Made by a program: the position numbers and the translations under genes. Shown piece after piece: positions 26,606-35,885 of a stretch of 64,000 nucleotides of DNA; position 1 is the stretch's first letter; every line of letters begins with the position of its first letter. The stretch comes from Bradyrhizobium sp. CSA207 (GTDB lineage: Bacteria > Pseudomonadota > Alphaproteobacteria > Rhizobiales > Xanthobacteraceae). The notes under the pieces are model-generated. The model saw only the letters and a program-made list of their open reading frames with translations. It was not told the origin of the DNA and ran no database searches. The stretch covers positions 48,865 to 112,864 of the forward strand of contig NZ_JAACFT010000028.1 of NCBI RefSeq assembly GCF_029051685.1, written 5' to 3'.

Positions 26606-27948
26606 TGGACATGCTGCTCAACCCGCTGGACCGTCGGCACCGGCTGCGGCACGACATCCCGGTCGTGCCCGGCGCTTTCCCCCTGGTCGGGCATCTTCCC
26701 GCCATCGTCTGCGACCTGCCGCGCCTGCTGCGGCGCGCGGAACGGACGCTGGGCAGCCACTTCTGGCTGGATTTCGGCCCTGCCGGACACCTGATGACCT
26801 GCGTGGATCCGGATGCGTTCGCACTGCTCCGGCACAAGGACGTGTCCTCGGCGCTGATGGAAGAGATGGCGCCCGAGTTGCTTGGCGGAACGTTGGTCGC
26901 CCAGGACGGCGGCGCGCACCGGCAGGCGCGCGATGCGATCAAGGCGGCGTTCCTGCCCAAGGGGCTGACCCAGGCCGGCATCGGCGACCTGTTCGCGCCC
27001 GTCATCCGGGCGCGGGTGCAGGCGTGGCGCGACCGCGGCGACGTAACCATCCTGCGCGAAACCGGCGACCTGATGCTCAAGCTCATCTTCAGCCTCATGG
27101 GAATCCCCGCGCAGGACCTGCCGGGATGGCATCGCAAGTACCGGCAACTGCTGCAGTTGATCGTGGCGCCCCGGGTCGACCTGCCCGGACTGCCCTTTCG
27201 GCGCGGCCGTGCCGCCCGCGACTGGATCGACGCGCAGTTGCGCCAGTTCGTCCGCGACGCGCGCGCGCATGCCGCGCGCACCGGGTTGATCAAGGACATG
27301 GTGAGCGCCTTCGATCGCAGTGACGATGCGCACTCCGATGACGTCCTGGTCGCCAATATCCGCTTGCTGCTGCTTGGCGGTCACGACACCACCGCCTCGA
27401 CGATGGCCTGGATGGTGATCGAGCTGGCGCGGCAGCCTGTGCTGTGGGACGCCCTGGTCGAGGAGGCGCAACGCGTGGGCGCGGTGCCGACCCGGCACGC
27501 GGACTTGGCGCAGTGTCCCGTCGCCGAGGCGCTGTTCCGCGAGACGCTGCGCGTGCATCCAGCGACCACGCTCCTGCCGCGTCGCGCGCTGCAGGAATTG
27601 CAACTCGGCCAACGGCGCATTCCCGCGGGCACCCATCTGTGCATCCCGCTGCTGCATTTCTCGACCTCGGCGCTGCTGCACGAGGCGCCTGATCAGTTCC
27701 GCCTGGCGCGGTGGCTGCAACGTACGGAGCCAATCCGGCCGGTGGACATGCTGCAGTTTGGTACGGGCCCACACGTCTGCATCGGCTACCACCTGGTATG
27801 GCTGGAACTGGTGCAGTTCTGCATCGCCTTGGCGCTGACCATGCACAAGGCCGGGGTGCGGCCGCGTTTGCTGAGCGGCGTCGAAAAAGGCCGGCGCTAT
27901 TACCCGACCGCACATCCGTCCATGACAGTCCGCATCGGATTCTCATGA
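26605..27948 (+). CDS. cyp117: Cytochrome P450 CYP117 (gibberellin biosynthesis)
   Basis: A 447-aa P450 starting at ATG 26605, which overlaps the SDR stop (TGATG). I-helix LLLGGHDTTAST and haem loop FGTGPHVCIGYHL are present, and the N-terminus shows the proline-rich PVVPGAFPLVGHLP hinge. In characterised rhizobial operons CYP117 oxidises ent-kaurene to ent-kaurenoic acid and then 7-beta-hydroxylates it. Intact. The only sizeable gap in this part of the operon follows it. Confidence 0.92.
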   Translation: MDMLLNPLDRRHRLRHDIPVVPGAFPLVGHLPAIVCDLPRLLRRAERTLGSHFWLDFGPAGHLMTCVDPDAFALLRHKDVSSALMEEMAPELLGGTLVAQDGGAHRQARDAIKAAFLPKGLTQAGIGDLFAPVIRARVQAWRDRGDVTILRETGDLMLKLIFSLMGIPAQDLPGWHRKYRQLLQLIVAPRVDLPGLPFRRGRAARDWIDAQLRQFVRDARAHAARTGLIKDMVSAFDRSDDAHSDDVLVANIRLLLLGGHDTTASTMAWMVIELARQPVLWDALVEEAQRVGAVPTRHADLAQCPVAEALFRETLRVHPATTLLPRRALQELQLGQRRIPAGTHLCIPLLHFSTSALLHEAPDQFRLARWLQRTEPIRPVDMLQFGTGPHVCIGYHLVWLELVQFCIALALTMHKAGVRPRLLSGVEKGRRYYPTAHPSMTVRIGFS

Positions 27949-28097
27949 GCTGGCATCGCATGCCCCGTGTGGCGAGGCAGCGGCGCCTGCGACGCTCGGC
28001 ATTGCTGCACTCGGCACGCGCGCTCGGTGCGACGCCGGCACCACCGCGGCGGCTCGCCACTCGCCGTGGCCGTCTCCTGTCAGGTACAAGGACATGA
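27945..28097 (+). other. Spacer between cyp117 and ggps with a 50-codon open frame
   Basis: An ATG at 27945 overlaps the cyp117 stop (ATGA) and opens a 50-aa Arg/Ala-rich frame (MSWHRMPRVARQRRLRR start) that ends just inside ggps. No domain. It could keep ribosomes moving to ggps, be the eroded 5' end of another gene, or be chance. All other operon junctions except ggps-cps are tight. Confidence 0.3.
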
Positions 28098-29101
28098 ACA
28101 ACATGCAGACCGGTTCCACGCTACACGACGGCCGAACTGGCGTTTCCGCGCTCGGCGGATTGGGCGCGCAGGCGCGCGGCGCATCCGGCGGGCTGCTGCC
28201 GGAGATCTGGATGCAGGACGGCGCAAAGCGGGTCGAACAGGCGCTGGCGCGTCTTCTCTGCGCCGAAGACGACGGTGAGACCGAGCTGATGGCGGCGATG
28301 CGCTACGCCACCTTGCATGGCGGGAAGCGCACCCGCGCCTTGCTCTGTCTGGCTGCCGGCGCACTGGCCGACACGCCGGCGCACATGCTCGACGACGTCG
28401 GCGCCGCCATCGAGATGATGCACGCCTGTACCCTGGTCCACGACGACCTGCCCGCGATGGACGACGACGTGCTTCGCCGCGGCCTTCCGAGCGTGCACGT
28501 CAAGTTCGGCGAAGCGACTGCGATCCTGGTCGGCGATGCGCTGCAGGCGCACGCCTTCCTGACCCTGGCGAGCCTGGATGCGCCGGGCGACAACCGCATC
28601 GCGCTCGTGCGCGAACTGGCGCAGGCGGTGTCCGCCGAGGGTGCCGCAGGCGGGCAGGCCATGGATCTGTCGCTGGTTGGAAAGCACGTCGAGCTGGACA
28701 GGATCGTGGCGATGCACCGGATGAAGAGCGGAGCGCTAGTGCGCGCGTCCGTTCGCATGGGCGCGCTATGCGCCATCGCGGAGGATGCCGCGCACGCTGC
28801 GCTGTACTGTGCGCTCGATCGCTACAGCGCCTATTTCGGCCTGGCGTTGCAGGTGGTCGACGACATTCTCGACGCGACAGCGGATAGCGCGACGCTGGGC
28901 AAGACCCCCGGCAAGGACGCGGCGGCGCAGAAGCCGACCTGCGCGTCGATCATGGGGCTGCAGGCAGCGCGCCAGTTCGCGTTGGGTCTGTTGCGCGACG
29001 CCGGGGAGGCCATCGCCCCGCTGGGGCCGCGTGCGGAACGGTTGGCGCAGATGCTGCAGCGGGCCAACGCGTATCTGTTCAAGCACGCGCCATGCGCATG
29101 A
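28094..29101 (+). CDS. ggps: Geranylgeranyl diphosphate synthase (operon copy)
   Basis: A 335-aa trans-isoprenyl diphosphate synthase (IspA/GGPS type). Both aspartate-rich motifs are present: LVHDDLPAMDDD (first) and VVDDILDATAD (second), together with GGKRTRALL, which binds the diphosphate. It makes the C20 precursor for gibberellin. Two nearby ATGs exist; AAGGA at 28088-28092 fits the second (28103) better than 28094. The first ~40 residues are Gly/Ala rich and not conserved. Intact, unlike the degraded copies reported in some rhizobial operons. Confidence 0.88.
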   Translation: MNNMQTGSTLHDGRTGVSALGGLGAQARGASGGLLPEIWMQDGAKRVEQALARLLCAEDDGETELMAAMRYATLHGGKRTRALLCLAAGALADTPAHMLDDVGAAIEMMHACTLVHDDLPAMDDDVLRRGLPSVHVKFGEATAILVGDALQAHAFLTLASLDAPGDNRIALVRELAQAVSAEGAAGGQAMDLSLVGKHVELDRIVAMHRMKSGALVRASVRMGALCAIAEDAAHAALYCALDRYSAYFGLALQVVDDILDATADSATLGKTPGKDAAAQKPTCASIMGLQAARQFALGLLRDAGEAIAPLGPRAERLAQMLQRANAYLFKHAPCA

Positions 29102-29409
29102 GCGCGCCCGTCCGCATGGAGTCGCCCCTGTGCCGCTGCGATCGGCCGGCGGCAGCGGTGCATGCCTGCACTGTGTCCGAGTCCGCGGCGCCGATCGCAG
29201 CGGTTGCCCAGCACGGGCGCGGCGCACGCGGCGCGCTGCGCGCAACCCTATGCGGCGGACCGGCGCCAGCATGGGGGCGCGTCGCCGCGCCGGAGCAGGG
29301 CGGCCGTCCGGCGCTGCCCATGCGCCGGGCCGCGACGGGCCTGCGGCGACGTGCGCGGCGTCTGCCCGATCCTGGTTCTCGTCAACGGTCTGCAGAAGGA
29401 ACATCCCGC

Positions 29410-30960
29410 GTGAACGCGCTGTCCGAACAGATCCTTTCCGAATTGCGCCACCTGCTGAGCGTGGTGAGCGACGGCGGCAGCGTCGGTCCGTCCGTCTACG
29501 ACACGGCGCGAGCTCTGCAGTTCCACGGCAACGTCACCGGTCGGCAGGACGCATACGCGTGGCTCATCGCGCAGCAACAGGCTGATGGCGGATGGGGAAG
29601 CGCGGACTTCCCGCTGTTCCGCCATGCGCCCACGTGGGCGGCGTTGCTGGCATTGCAGCGTGCCGATTCTCTTCCCGGCGCTGCCGACGCAATCCAGGCT
29701 GCAATCCGGTTCCTCGAGCGCCAGCCCGATCCCTACGCGCATGCGGTGCCGGAAGACGCGCCGATCGGCGCGGAGCTGATCCTGCCGCAGTTTTGCGGCG
29801 AGGCCGCATCCTTGCTGGGCGGCGTGGCGTTTCCGCGGCACCCGGCGCTGTTGCCGTTGCGGCAAGCGTGCCTGGTCAAGCTGGGGGCGGTGGCGACGTT
29901 GCCGAGCGGCCATCCGTTGCTGCACTCCTGGGAAGCCTGGGGGACGTCGCCGACCACCGCATGCCCGGATGACGACGGCAGCATCGGCATTAGTCCGGCG
30001 GCCACCGCCGCGTGGCGTGCGCACGCCGTGACACAGGGGAGCACGCCGCAGGTCGGGCGCGCCGACGCGTATCTGCAGGCGGCATCGCGTGCGACGCGCA
30101 GCGGCATCGAAGGTGTCGTTCCCAACGTCTGGCCGATCAATGTGTTCGAGCCATGCTGGTCGCTGTACACCCTGCATCTGGCCGGGCTGTTCGCGCATCC
30201 CGCGCTCGCCGAGGCGGTGCGCGTGATCGTCGCGCAGCTCGACGCCCGCCTGGGCGTGCGCGGTCTGGGCCCGGCCTTGCACTTCGCGGCCGATGCGGAC
30301 GACACCGCCGTTGCGTTGTGCGTCCTGCGCCTTGCAGGACGCGACCCGGCGGTCGATGCGTTGCGCCATTTCGAAATCGGCGAGCTGTTCGTCACCTTCC
30401 CCGGCGAGCGCAATGCCTCGGTGTCGACCAACATCCATGTCCTGCATGCGTTGCGACTGTTGGGAAAGCCCGCCGCCGGCACCAGCGCCTACGTCGAGGC
30501 CAATCGCAACCCGCACGGTCTATGGGACAACGAAAAATGGCACGTTTCATGGCTGTATCCCACCGCGCATGCGGTCGCTGCGCTGGCGCAAGGCAAGCCC
30601 CAGTGGCGCGACGAGCGCACGCTGGCGGCGCTGCTGCAGGCGCAGCGCGACGACGGCGGCTGGGGCGCCGGTCGCGCGTCCACATTCGAGGAAACCGCCT
30701 ATGCGCTGTTCGCGTTGCACGTGATGGACGGGAGCGAAGAGCCGACAGGGCGCCGGCGCATCACGCAGGCGGTGGCGCGTGCGCTGGAGTGGATGCTCGC
30801 CCGCCATGCGGCGCATGCATTGCCGCAGACGCCGCTGTGGATCGGCAAGGAACTGTATTGCCCCACGCGGGTCGTGCGCGTGGCGGAACTCGCGGGGTTG
30901 TGGCTGGCGCTTCGTTGGGGGCGGCGCGTCCTGGCCGCGGGAGCAGGAGCGGCGCCATGA
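29410..30960 (+). CDS. cps: ent-Copalyl diphosphate synthase
   Basis: A 516-aa class II diterpene cyclase converting geranylgeranyl diphosphate to ent-copalyl diphosphate. The catalytic acid motif DxDD is seen as DADD in HFAADADDTAVAL, and QW-type repeats are present (QQQADGGWG, QRDDGGWG). GTG 29410 is selected because it follows AAGGA and gives the usual ~516-aa length beginning VNALSEQILSEL. The frame is open further, back to an ATG at 29098 that overlaps the ggps stop (ATGA), which would add 104 Arg/Ala-rich residues. Its stop overlaps the ks start (ATGA). Confidence 0.92.
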   Translation: MNALSEQILSELRHLLSVVSDGGSVGPSVYDTARALQFHGNVTGRQDAYAWLIAQQQADGGWGSADFPLFRHAPTWAALLALQRADSLPGAADAIQAAIRFLERQPDPYAHAVPEDAPIGAELILPQFCGEAASLLGGVAFPRHPALLPLRQACLVKLGAVATLPSGHPLLHSWEAWGTSPTTACPDDDGSIGISPAATAAWRAHAVTQGSTPQVGRADAYLQAASRATRSGIEGVVPNVWPINVFEPCWSLYTLHLAGLFAHPALAEAVRVIVAQLDARLGVRGLGPALHFAADADDTAVALCVLRLAGRDPAVDALRHFEIGELFVTFPGERNASVSTNIHVLHALRLLGKPAAGTSAYVEANRNPHGLWDNEKWHVSWLYPTAHAVAALAQGKPQWRDERTLAALLQAQRDDGGWGAGRASTFEETAYALFALHVMDGSEEPTGRRRITQAVARALEWMLARHAAHALPQTPLWIGKELYCPTRVVRVAELAGLWLALRWGRRVLAAGAGAAP

Positions 30961-31943
30961 TCCAGACCGAACGCGCGCTGCAGCAGGTGCTGGAGTGGGG
31001 GCGTACCCTGACCGGGTTCGCCGACGAGCATGCGGTGGAAGCGGTCAGGGGTGGCCAGTACATCCTGCAGCGCATCCACCCGAGCCTGCGCGACACCAGC
31101 GCCCGCACCGGCCGCGATCCGCAGGAAGAAACGCTGATCGTGGCGTTCTATCGCGAACTGGCGCTGCTGTTCTGGCTCGACGATTGCAACGACCTTGGCC
31201 TGATCGCGCCGGAGCAGCTCGCCGCGGTGGAGCAGGCGCTAGGGCAGGGCGTGCCGTGCGCGCTCCCCGGATTCGAGGGCTGCGCTGTGCTGCGCGCTTC
31301 GCTGGCCGCGCTCGCCTACGATCGTCGAGACTATGCTCAGCTTCTCCACGATACCCGGTGCTACTGCGCGGCGCTGCGCGCCGGGCACGCGCAGGCGGCA
31401 GGAGCGGAACGCTGGTCCTACGCCGAGTACCTGCACAACGGCATCGATTCGATCGCCTACGCGAACGTGTTCTGTTGCCTGTCGTTGCTGTGGGGGCTGG
31501 ACATGGCGACCTTGCGCGCGCGTCCGGCGTTTCGCCAAGTCCTGCGGCTCATCTCCGCGATCGGGCGCCTGCAGAACGATCTGCATGGACGCGACAAAGA
31601 CAGGTCGGCCGACGAGGCCGACAACGCGGCGATCCTGCTGCTGCAGCGCTATCCGGCTATGCCTGTGATGGAGTTCCTCAACGACGAGCTGGCTGGCCAT
31701 ACGCGCATGCTGCACCGGGTGATGGCGGAAGAACGCTTTCCCGCGCCGTGGGGACCGTTGATCGAGGCCATGGCGGCCATCCGCGCGCAGTACTACCAGA
31801 CCTCGACCAGCCGCTACCGCAGCGACGCTGCGGGGGAGGCCAGCGTGCGCCAGCCTGAACGCGCGGGAGGCGGCGGCGTGCGCGCGCTGCCGTCGATCCG
31901 AACGCAACGCCGTCGCCCGATGCGACGGATGGAGCGAGCATGA
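30957..31943 (+). CDS. ks: ent-Kaurene synthase
   Basis: A 328-aa class I terpene synthase that turns ent-copalyl diphosphate into ent-kaurene. The Mg2+-binding DDxxD motif is LFWLDDCNDLG (DDCND), and the second metal site is RLQNDLHGRDKDRSADE (NDxx...). ATG 30957 overlaps the cps stop (ATGA). The last ~35 residues (RAGGGGVRALPSIRTQRRRP) are basic and not conserved. Its stop overlaps the idi start in the same ATGA manner, so cps-ks-idi should be translated as a coupled block. Confidence 0.92.
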   Translation: MIQTERALQQVLEWGRTLTGFADEHAVEAVRGGQYILQRIHPSLRDTSARTGRDPQEETLIVAFYRELALLFWLDDCNDLGLIAPEQLAAVEQALGQGVPCALPGFEGCAVLRASLAALAYDRRDYAQLLHDTRCYCAALRAGHAQAAGAERWSYAEYLHNGIDSIAYANVFCCLSLLWGLDMATLRARPAFRQVLRLISAIGRLQNDLHGRDKDRSADEADNAAILLLQRYPAMPVMEFLNDELAGHTRMLHRVMAEERFPAPWGPLIEAMAAIRAQYYQTSTSRYRSDAAGEASVRQPERAGGGGVRALPSIRTQRRRPMRRMERA

Positions 31944-32989
31944 GCGACACCGCCGTGAGCCGGCGCAAGGACGACCATCTGGACATCGTGCTGGATCGGC
32001 GAACGGCGCCGACCAAGGTCGCCGCCGGCTGGGAGTACATCCGTTTCGAACACTGCGCATTGCCCGAGTTGGACCTGACGCAGATCGACCTGCGCGCCTC
32101 GCTGCTGGGCAAGACCATGCGCGCGCCGCTGCTGATCAGCTCCATGACCGGCGGCATGCCACGCGCCGAGGCCATCAACCGGCATCTGAGCGAGGCGGCG
32201 CAAGCCTTGGGGATCGCCATGTGCGTCGGTTCGCAGCGCGTGAGCCTGCAATCCCGCAACTCCCAGGGGCTGACGCGCGCGCTGCGCCGCCTGGCCCCAG
32301 ACATTCCCTTGCTGGCTAATATCGGCGCCGCGCAACTGCGCGAGGCCGACGGCCTGGACCTGGCGCGCCGGGCGGTGGACGCGCTGGAGGCCGATGGACT
32401 CATCGTCCATCTCAATCCGCTGCAGGAAGCGGTACAGCCGGAGGGCGACCGCGACTGGCGCGGCGTCCTGGCGCAGATCGCTCGCGCCGCGCGCAGCGTG
32501 GGCGTGCCGATCGTGGCCAAGGAAGTGGGGTCGGGCCTCTCCGCCTCGGTGGCCTATGCGCTCGTCGAGGCGGGCGTGGCGGTGATCGATGTCGCCGGCG
32601 CCGGCGGCACCAGTTGGGCCGCGGTGGAGGGCGAGCGCGCCCGCGATGCCGCCGACCGTGCAGTGGCGATGGCGTTCGCCGATTGGGGGATTCCGACCCC
32701 GGCCAGCGTGCAGGCGGTACGTCGGGCGCTGCCAACGGTGAAGCTGATCGCGTCGGGCGGGATCCGCGACGGCGTCGACGTGGCCAAGGCCATCCGCCTG
32801 GGCGCGGACATCGCCGGGCAGGCGGCCGGCGTGCTGCGCGCGGCGACGGTGTCGACCGAGGCGGTTGTCGCGCATTTCGAGATCGTCATCCGCCAGTTGG
32901 CCGTCGCCTGCTTCTGCACCGGCTCGGCTGATCTGGCGGCGTTGCGTCAGGTGCGCTTGTTGCCCTCGGCGCATCTGCCCGCCGGCTGA
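31940..32989 (+). CDS. idi: Type 2 isopentenyl diphosphate isomerase
   Basis: A 349-aa FMN-dependent IDI-2 (Fni) that interconverts IPP and DMAPP to balance precursors for the diterpene steps. Family landmarks are RRKDDHLDIVL near the N-terminus, PLLISSMTGGMP, NPLQEAVQPEGD, VGIPIVAKEVGSG-like VGVPIVAKEVGSGLS (Lys for flavin contact) and DVAGAGGTSWAAVE, and the glycine loop IASGGIRDGVDVAKA. ATG 31940 overlaps the ks stop. An idi gene at the end of a gibberellin operon is, to my knowledge, typical of gammaproteobacterial versions and uncommon in rhizobia. Confidence 0.9.
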   Translation: MSDTAVSRRKDDHLDIVLDRRTAPTKVAAGWEYIRFEHCALPELDLTQIDLRASLLGKTMRAPLLISSMTGGMPRAEAINRHLSEAAQALGIAMCVGSQRVSLQSRNSQGLTRALRRLAPDIPLLANIGAAQLREADGLDLARRAVDALEADGLIVHLNPLQEAVQPEGDRDWRGVLAQIARAARSVGVPIVAKEVGSGLSASVAYALVEAGVAVIDVAGAGGTSWAAVEGERARDAADRAVAMAFADWGIPTPASVQAVRRALPTVKLIASGGIRDGVDVAKAIRLGADIAGQAAGVLRAATVSTEAVVAHFEIVIRQLAVACFCTGSADLAALRQVRLLPSAHLPAG

Positions 32990-33025
32990 TGCCGGCGTCG
33001 CCCGCACGTGGCGGCGGGCGCCTAG

Positions 33026-33482
33026 CAGGCTGCTGAAATACCTACGGCAAAGATAGACTACTGATCCACCTTGGTGAGGCGGTTCGATGCGCGGGAGCGA
33101 TGTTTTCATGGAGCAGCTGTTCACGATGAAGCGCTTGGAGGATTTCGTTCCAGCCGATCATCCACTGCGTCCGATCCGGCTGATGGTCAATGAAGCGCTG
33201 GTGCGGCTAGACGGCTTGTTTTCCGCCATGCACGCCTGCAGTGCCAAAGGCGGTCGCCCCAGCATTGCGCCGGAGAAATTGCTGCGGGCCATGTTGTTGC
33301 AGGTGTTCTACAGCGTCCGTTCGGAGCGGCCATTGATGGAGCAGGTGCAGTACAACCTGCTGTATCGCTGGTTCATCGGTCTGTCGACGGACGATGCGGT
33401 GTGGGTGCCGACGGTGTTCAGCAAGAACCGCGAGCGATTGATCGAACGCGATGCGGTGATCGCGTGTTCAACGAAGTGGTAA
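33026..33482 (+). mobile_element. IS5-type insertion sequence, 5' fragment
   Basis: An inverted-repeat end (CAGGCTGCTGAAA, 33026-33038) is followed by a transposase start at 33087 (internal Met in MEQLFTMKRLEDFVP) that matches IS5-family DUF772 N-termini: PADHPLRPIRL, GRPSIAPEKLLRAMLLQ, NLLYRWFIGL and FSKNRERLIERDAV. It breaks off at 33482 after about 130 codons; the catalytic part and the right end are missing. The same terminal repeat is found on the IS at 38873, but the proteins differ. It borders the gibberellin operon on the right. Confidence 0.8.
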
Positions 33483-33983
33483 AGGCTCGACGAACTCCTT
33501 CCGTGGAATTGGCGCCACCGAAACAAGCAAGTCGATCAGGCAGCCTGAGTGACCGCTGTGCGGTCTTCACCGGCCTTCACCGGTCTCTTCACCGGATGCT
33601 TACCGAGAAGGCGCCCAAGGAGAGTGAAAACACCGGCCAGCCCGTCGACCGACGAGCCCGGCAAGGTGCTGGACGTGTCGAAGACGCCGGCATCCTGGCG
33701 AAGCATACCCACGCGCAGCTTGCCGCGACGGGCATGCGTGGGCTTGGCCCTCCGGGCAGGCGTGCAGGAAGGCCAGGTCTTTCACCTCCGCGACGTGGTC
33801 GTTCCGCAACAGCAAGGCAGGCCGTCGACCTCCGTCACGTAGGCCAAGGCCGATTCCAGGAGATGGGCGCCATATCGTACGAGCCCTGCGCGCGCTCGGT
33901 GATAGCGATACTCTCAAAACCAGCGCGCGCCGCGTGCATGCATTCGTCGAGCGCATCCCGCCGGTCATGAAGTATGCCAGTTT
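33483..33983. other. Unassigned, probably decayed DNA
   Basis: About 500 bases between the IS fragment and the integrase remnant. A minus-strand frame (33600-33968) exists but shows no domain. A palindrome GCCAGTTT/AAACTGGC at 33976-33993 overlaps the end of the integrase remnant and may act as a terminator-like hairpin. Confidence 0.3.
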
Positions 33984-34290
33984 TTAAACTGGCGGGGCCG
34001 TCACGTAATCTGCCCAGCGTTCAAGCGCCTCGCGCATCCGGGCTGCATAGCGAGCGCGGTTATAGACCAGCCCGATGGCCGCTGACGTGATTTAAAATCG
34101 CCTCTATAATGTGAGGCAATACGCCAAGCTGATCGGCCATCATCGTGGACGCCGATCTCCGAAGGTCGTGAACTGTCCAATTGGGTAGCGGTTGACCTAG
34201 GACCTCGGCGATGCGCGGCATCAAGAGCCGCCTTCGACTTCGGCTTGGATCCACTCGCTCGGCACGCCTCCTACTTGGAGTGGACATATC
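33984..34290 (-). pseudogene. Tyrosine integrase, C-terminal remnant
   Basis: Two frames together read WTVHDLRRSASTMMADQLG, HIIEAILNHVSGHRAG, then GLVYNRARYAARMREALE and RWADYVTAPP before a stop at 33984. This is the C-terminal end of a phage/island-type tyrosine recombinase with the H-x-x-R box (HDLRR); the nucleophile Tyr lies in the VYNRARYA region. A frameshift near 34065 separates them. The N-terminal two thirds are absent. It could be the relic of an island integrase. Confidence 0.65.
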
Positions 34291-34311
34291 GCTCGCTGGC
34301 GTCCTCCCGGA

Positions 34312-34440
34312 TCATGCGGAAGAGGCGCTGAGCTCGCGAGGCGAAACGCTCTACCGCGCGCGCTGCGCATCGTGCCATGAGGGCGGCGTGGCGCGCGCCT
34401 GACACCAACGCGCTGCGGCAGTTCAGGTCTGAGCGGATGA
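34312..34440 (+). pseudogene. Fragment of a c-type cytochrome
   Basis: The stretch GETLYRARCASCHEGGVARA contains a haem-attachment motif CASCH (34364-34378) in the context usual for the cytochrome part of quinoprotein alcohol dehydrogenases; the continuation APDTNALRQFRSERMS is in the next frame. Only about 40 codons remain, with no signal peptide or Met ligand. Confidence 0.5.
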
Positions 34441-34813
34441 GCTTTGCTCATATTAGGGAAACAACTAGGCCGCCTCCGCGTCGGTTTGCTGGAGGGCACG
34501 GCTCATGCCAGAGCGCTAGTTTGTCGAGCAAGAAGTTCAAATCGCTCGGTACCGCCTTTTGGAGCGAGAAGTTACTGATTCGCTTGCCGCATGTCTGAGT
34601 CACGCTATTGTCGAAGAACTTGAAGCTGATCTGAGAAGGGATCGCGAGATCGGCCAGAGCAGTTCTGACTGTGGTTCGCGCTTTAAGCTCGACTGACAAG
34701 CTGACGCGGCAGCACCATCACGATATCATCAAAGCGCACGCGCGCGAACAGACGTCGAACGCCCTTGCGCCGACGATGAGCGCGATGCGAGATCGCTTAG
34801 TCACGAGTATCGG
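34441..34813. other. No supported gene
   Basis: Short open frames only, on both strands; nothing recognised. Confidence 0.35.
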
Positions 34814-35185
34814 TCAGATGCATGCCTTGCAAATAGAGATCCTAGCGCGCCATCGCGCTTCAAAGGTGTCAAATTCTTTCAGCGCCAACGCTTGTGCGTC
34901 TAGTGGATTGCTAGGCTGCGCTATGATAACGCCCCCAGCTTCTCCGCTAGAACCCGGTTCGAGGGATATCTCCGTAGGCCACTCCAGTAATGATTTCGAA
35001 AGCATGGGCTTGCCCGCGTACCAGCATTTTCGCCCGTTGATGAGACGATAGGACCACCACTGCCCTTGTGGATTTGAGGGCATTGCACCGCTGCATTGTT
35101 GCTTTGCTTGTACGTTTGTCATTTCGAGTGACGACAGGGCAGCAATGCAAACGGTCAAAGCAAATGATTGAAGCGGTTTGCTCAT
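34814..35185 (-). CDS. Small secreted hypothetical protein
   Basis: A 123-aa protein from ATG 35185 with a signal peptide (MSKPLQSFALTVCIAALSSLEMTNVQA). The mature part contains QGQWWSYRLINGRKCWYAGKP, a Trp/Tyr-rich motif with paired cysteines that I associate with small periplasmic proteins in Bradyrhizobium. Function unknown. It lies 8 bases after the stop of a 57-aa gene on the same strand, suggesting a two-gene unit. Confidence 0.65.
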   Translation of the reverse strand: MSKPLQSFALTVCIAALSSLEMTNVQAKQQCSGAMPSNPQGQWWSYRLINGRKCWYAGKPMLSKSLLEWPTEISLEPGSSGEAGGVIIAQPSNPLDAQALALKEFDTFEARWRARISICKACI

Positions 35186-35193
35186 GGGCGGAC

Positions 35194-35367
35194 TCAATTG
35201 CCTCGTTGCTGCAATCGGCTTACGGCGACGATCAAGGCGGGGCGTTCGAGAACTTCCACCAACTTCTCAAGGATATGCGCATTATCCTTGGGCCAGGGCT
35301 GAAGGTATTCTTCCAGCATGAGTTGCGCTTCGCCAATTGCTTGCAGAGCTAATTGTTGATCAGTCAT
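35194..35367 (-). CDS. 57-aa hypothetical protein
   Basis: A short gene reading MTDQQLALQAIGEAQLMLEE at its start and ending SRLQQRGN. The composition is helical and amphipathic, with an ILEKLVEVLE segment. It has a clean ATG and stop and is directly upstream of the secreted-protein gene (8-base gap). No domain recognised. Confidence 0.5.
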   Translation of the reverse strand: MTDQQLALQAIGEAQLMLEEYLQPWPKDNAHILEKLVEVLERPALIVAVSRLQQRGN

Positions 35368-35592
35368 CGCTATTTACCCATCAAACAAATCCGCTGACGA
35401 GATTTAGCGGAATGAGAAATCAAGTCGGTTCTGGGGTATATCCTCCGCTCATTTGCGACTGCTTGATCAATTTTTGTTTCATGCCCGCGACGCGACAGCA
35501 GATCTTTTTGCAAGCCACGGACGGCTGTGTCGCTAGCCGCGATGGTGTATGGCCGAGAGCGGGGACAGCGGCGACCGAGGACGGAGTAATTC

Positions 35593-35822
35593 TTAGGCCG
35601 CCGTCCGATCTTCCTTCTCCGCCCCACGCATTACGATCTTGAGCACATCATCCGGCAATGGCCGCTGCAACGCCTTGGCCTCATCCCACGGCGCGCGCAT
35701 CCATACGTCACGCTCCTCGTCGGTGGTCAGGATCACCGGCATCGCTTTCGCATGGATCGGTTCAACCACGGCATTCGGCGTAGTCGTCAGGAAGCCATAG
35801 ACAAGGTTAGGTTCGGGGGATC
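35593..35822 (-). pseudogene. SRAP (YedK/HMCES-like) C-terminal fragment
   Basis: The frame gives NLVYGFLTTTPNAVVEPIHA, then KAMPVILTTDEERDVWMRAP and WDEAKALQRPLPDDVLKIV, the C-terminal half of a SOS-response-associated peptidase that crosslinks to abasic sites. The catalytic histidine region IHAKAMPVIL is kept, but the N-terminal half with the essential Cys2 is not on this strand. The preceding part of the same gene is found in the opposite orientation at 35886. Confidence 0.75.
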
Positions 35823-35885
35823 GGCTTGAACTTCGTGCCGCGATCACCGTTGGTGGCGGCGGCATGCCCAGCGCATCATCGGACG

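Noticed and set aside
26293..27915. 540-codon minus-strand open frame opposite cyp117
   Set aside because: Shadow of a GC-rich gene; the plus strand has full P450 motifs.
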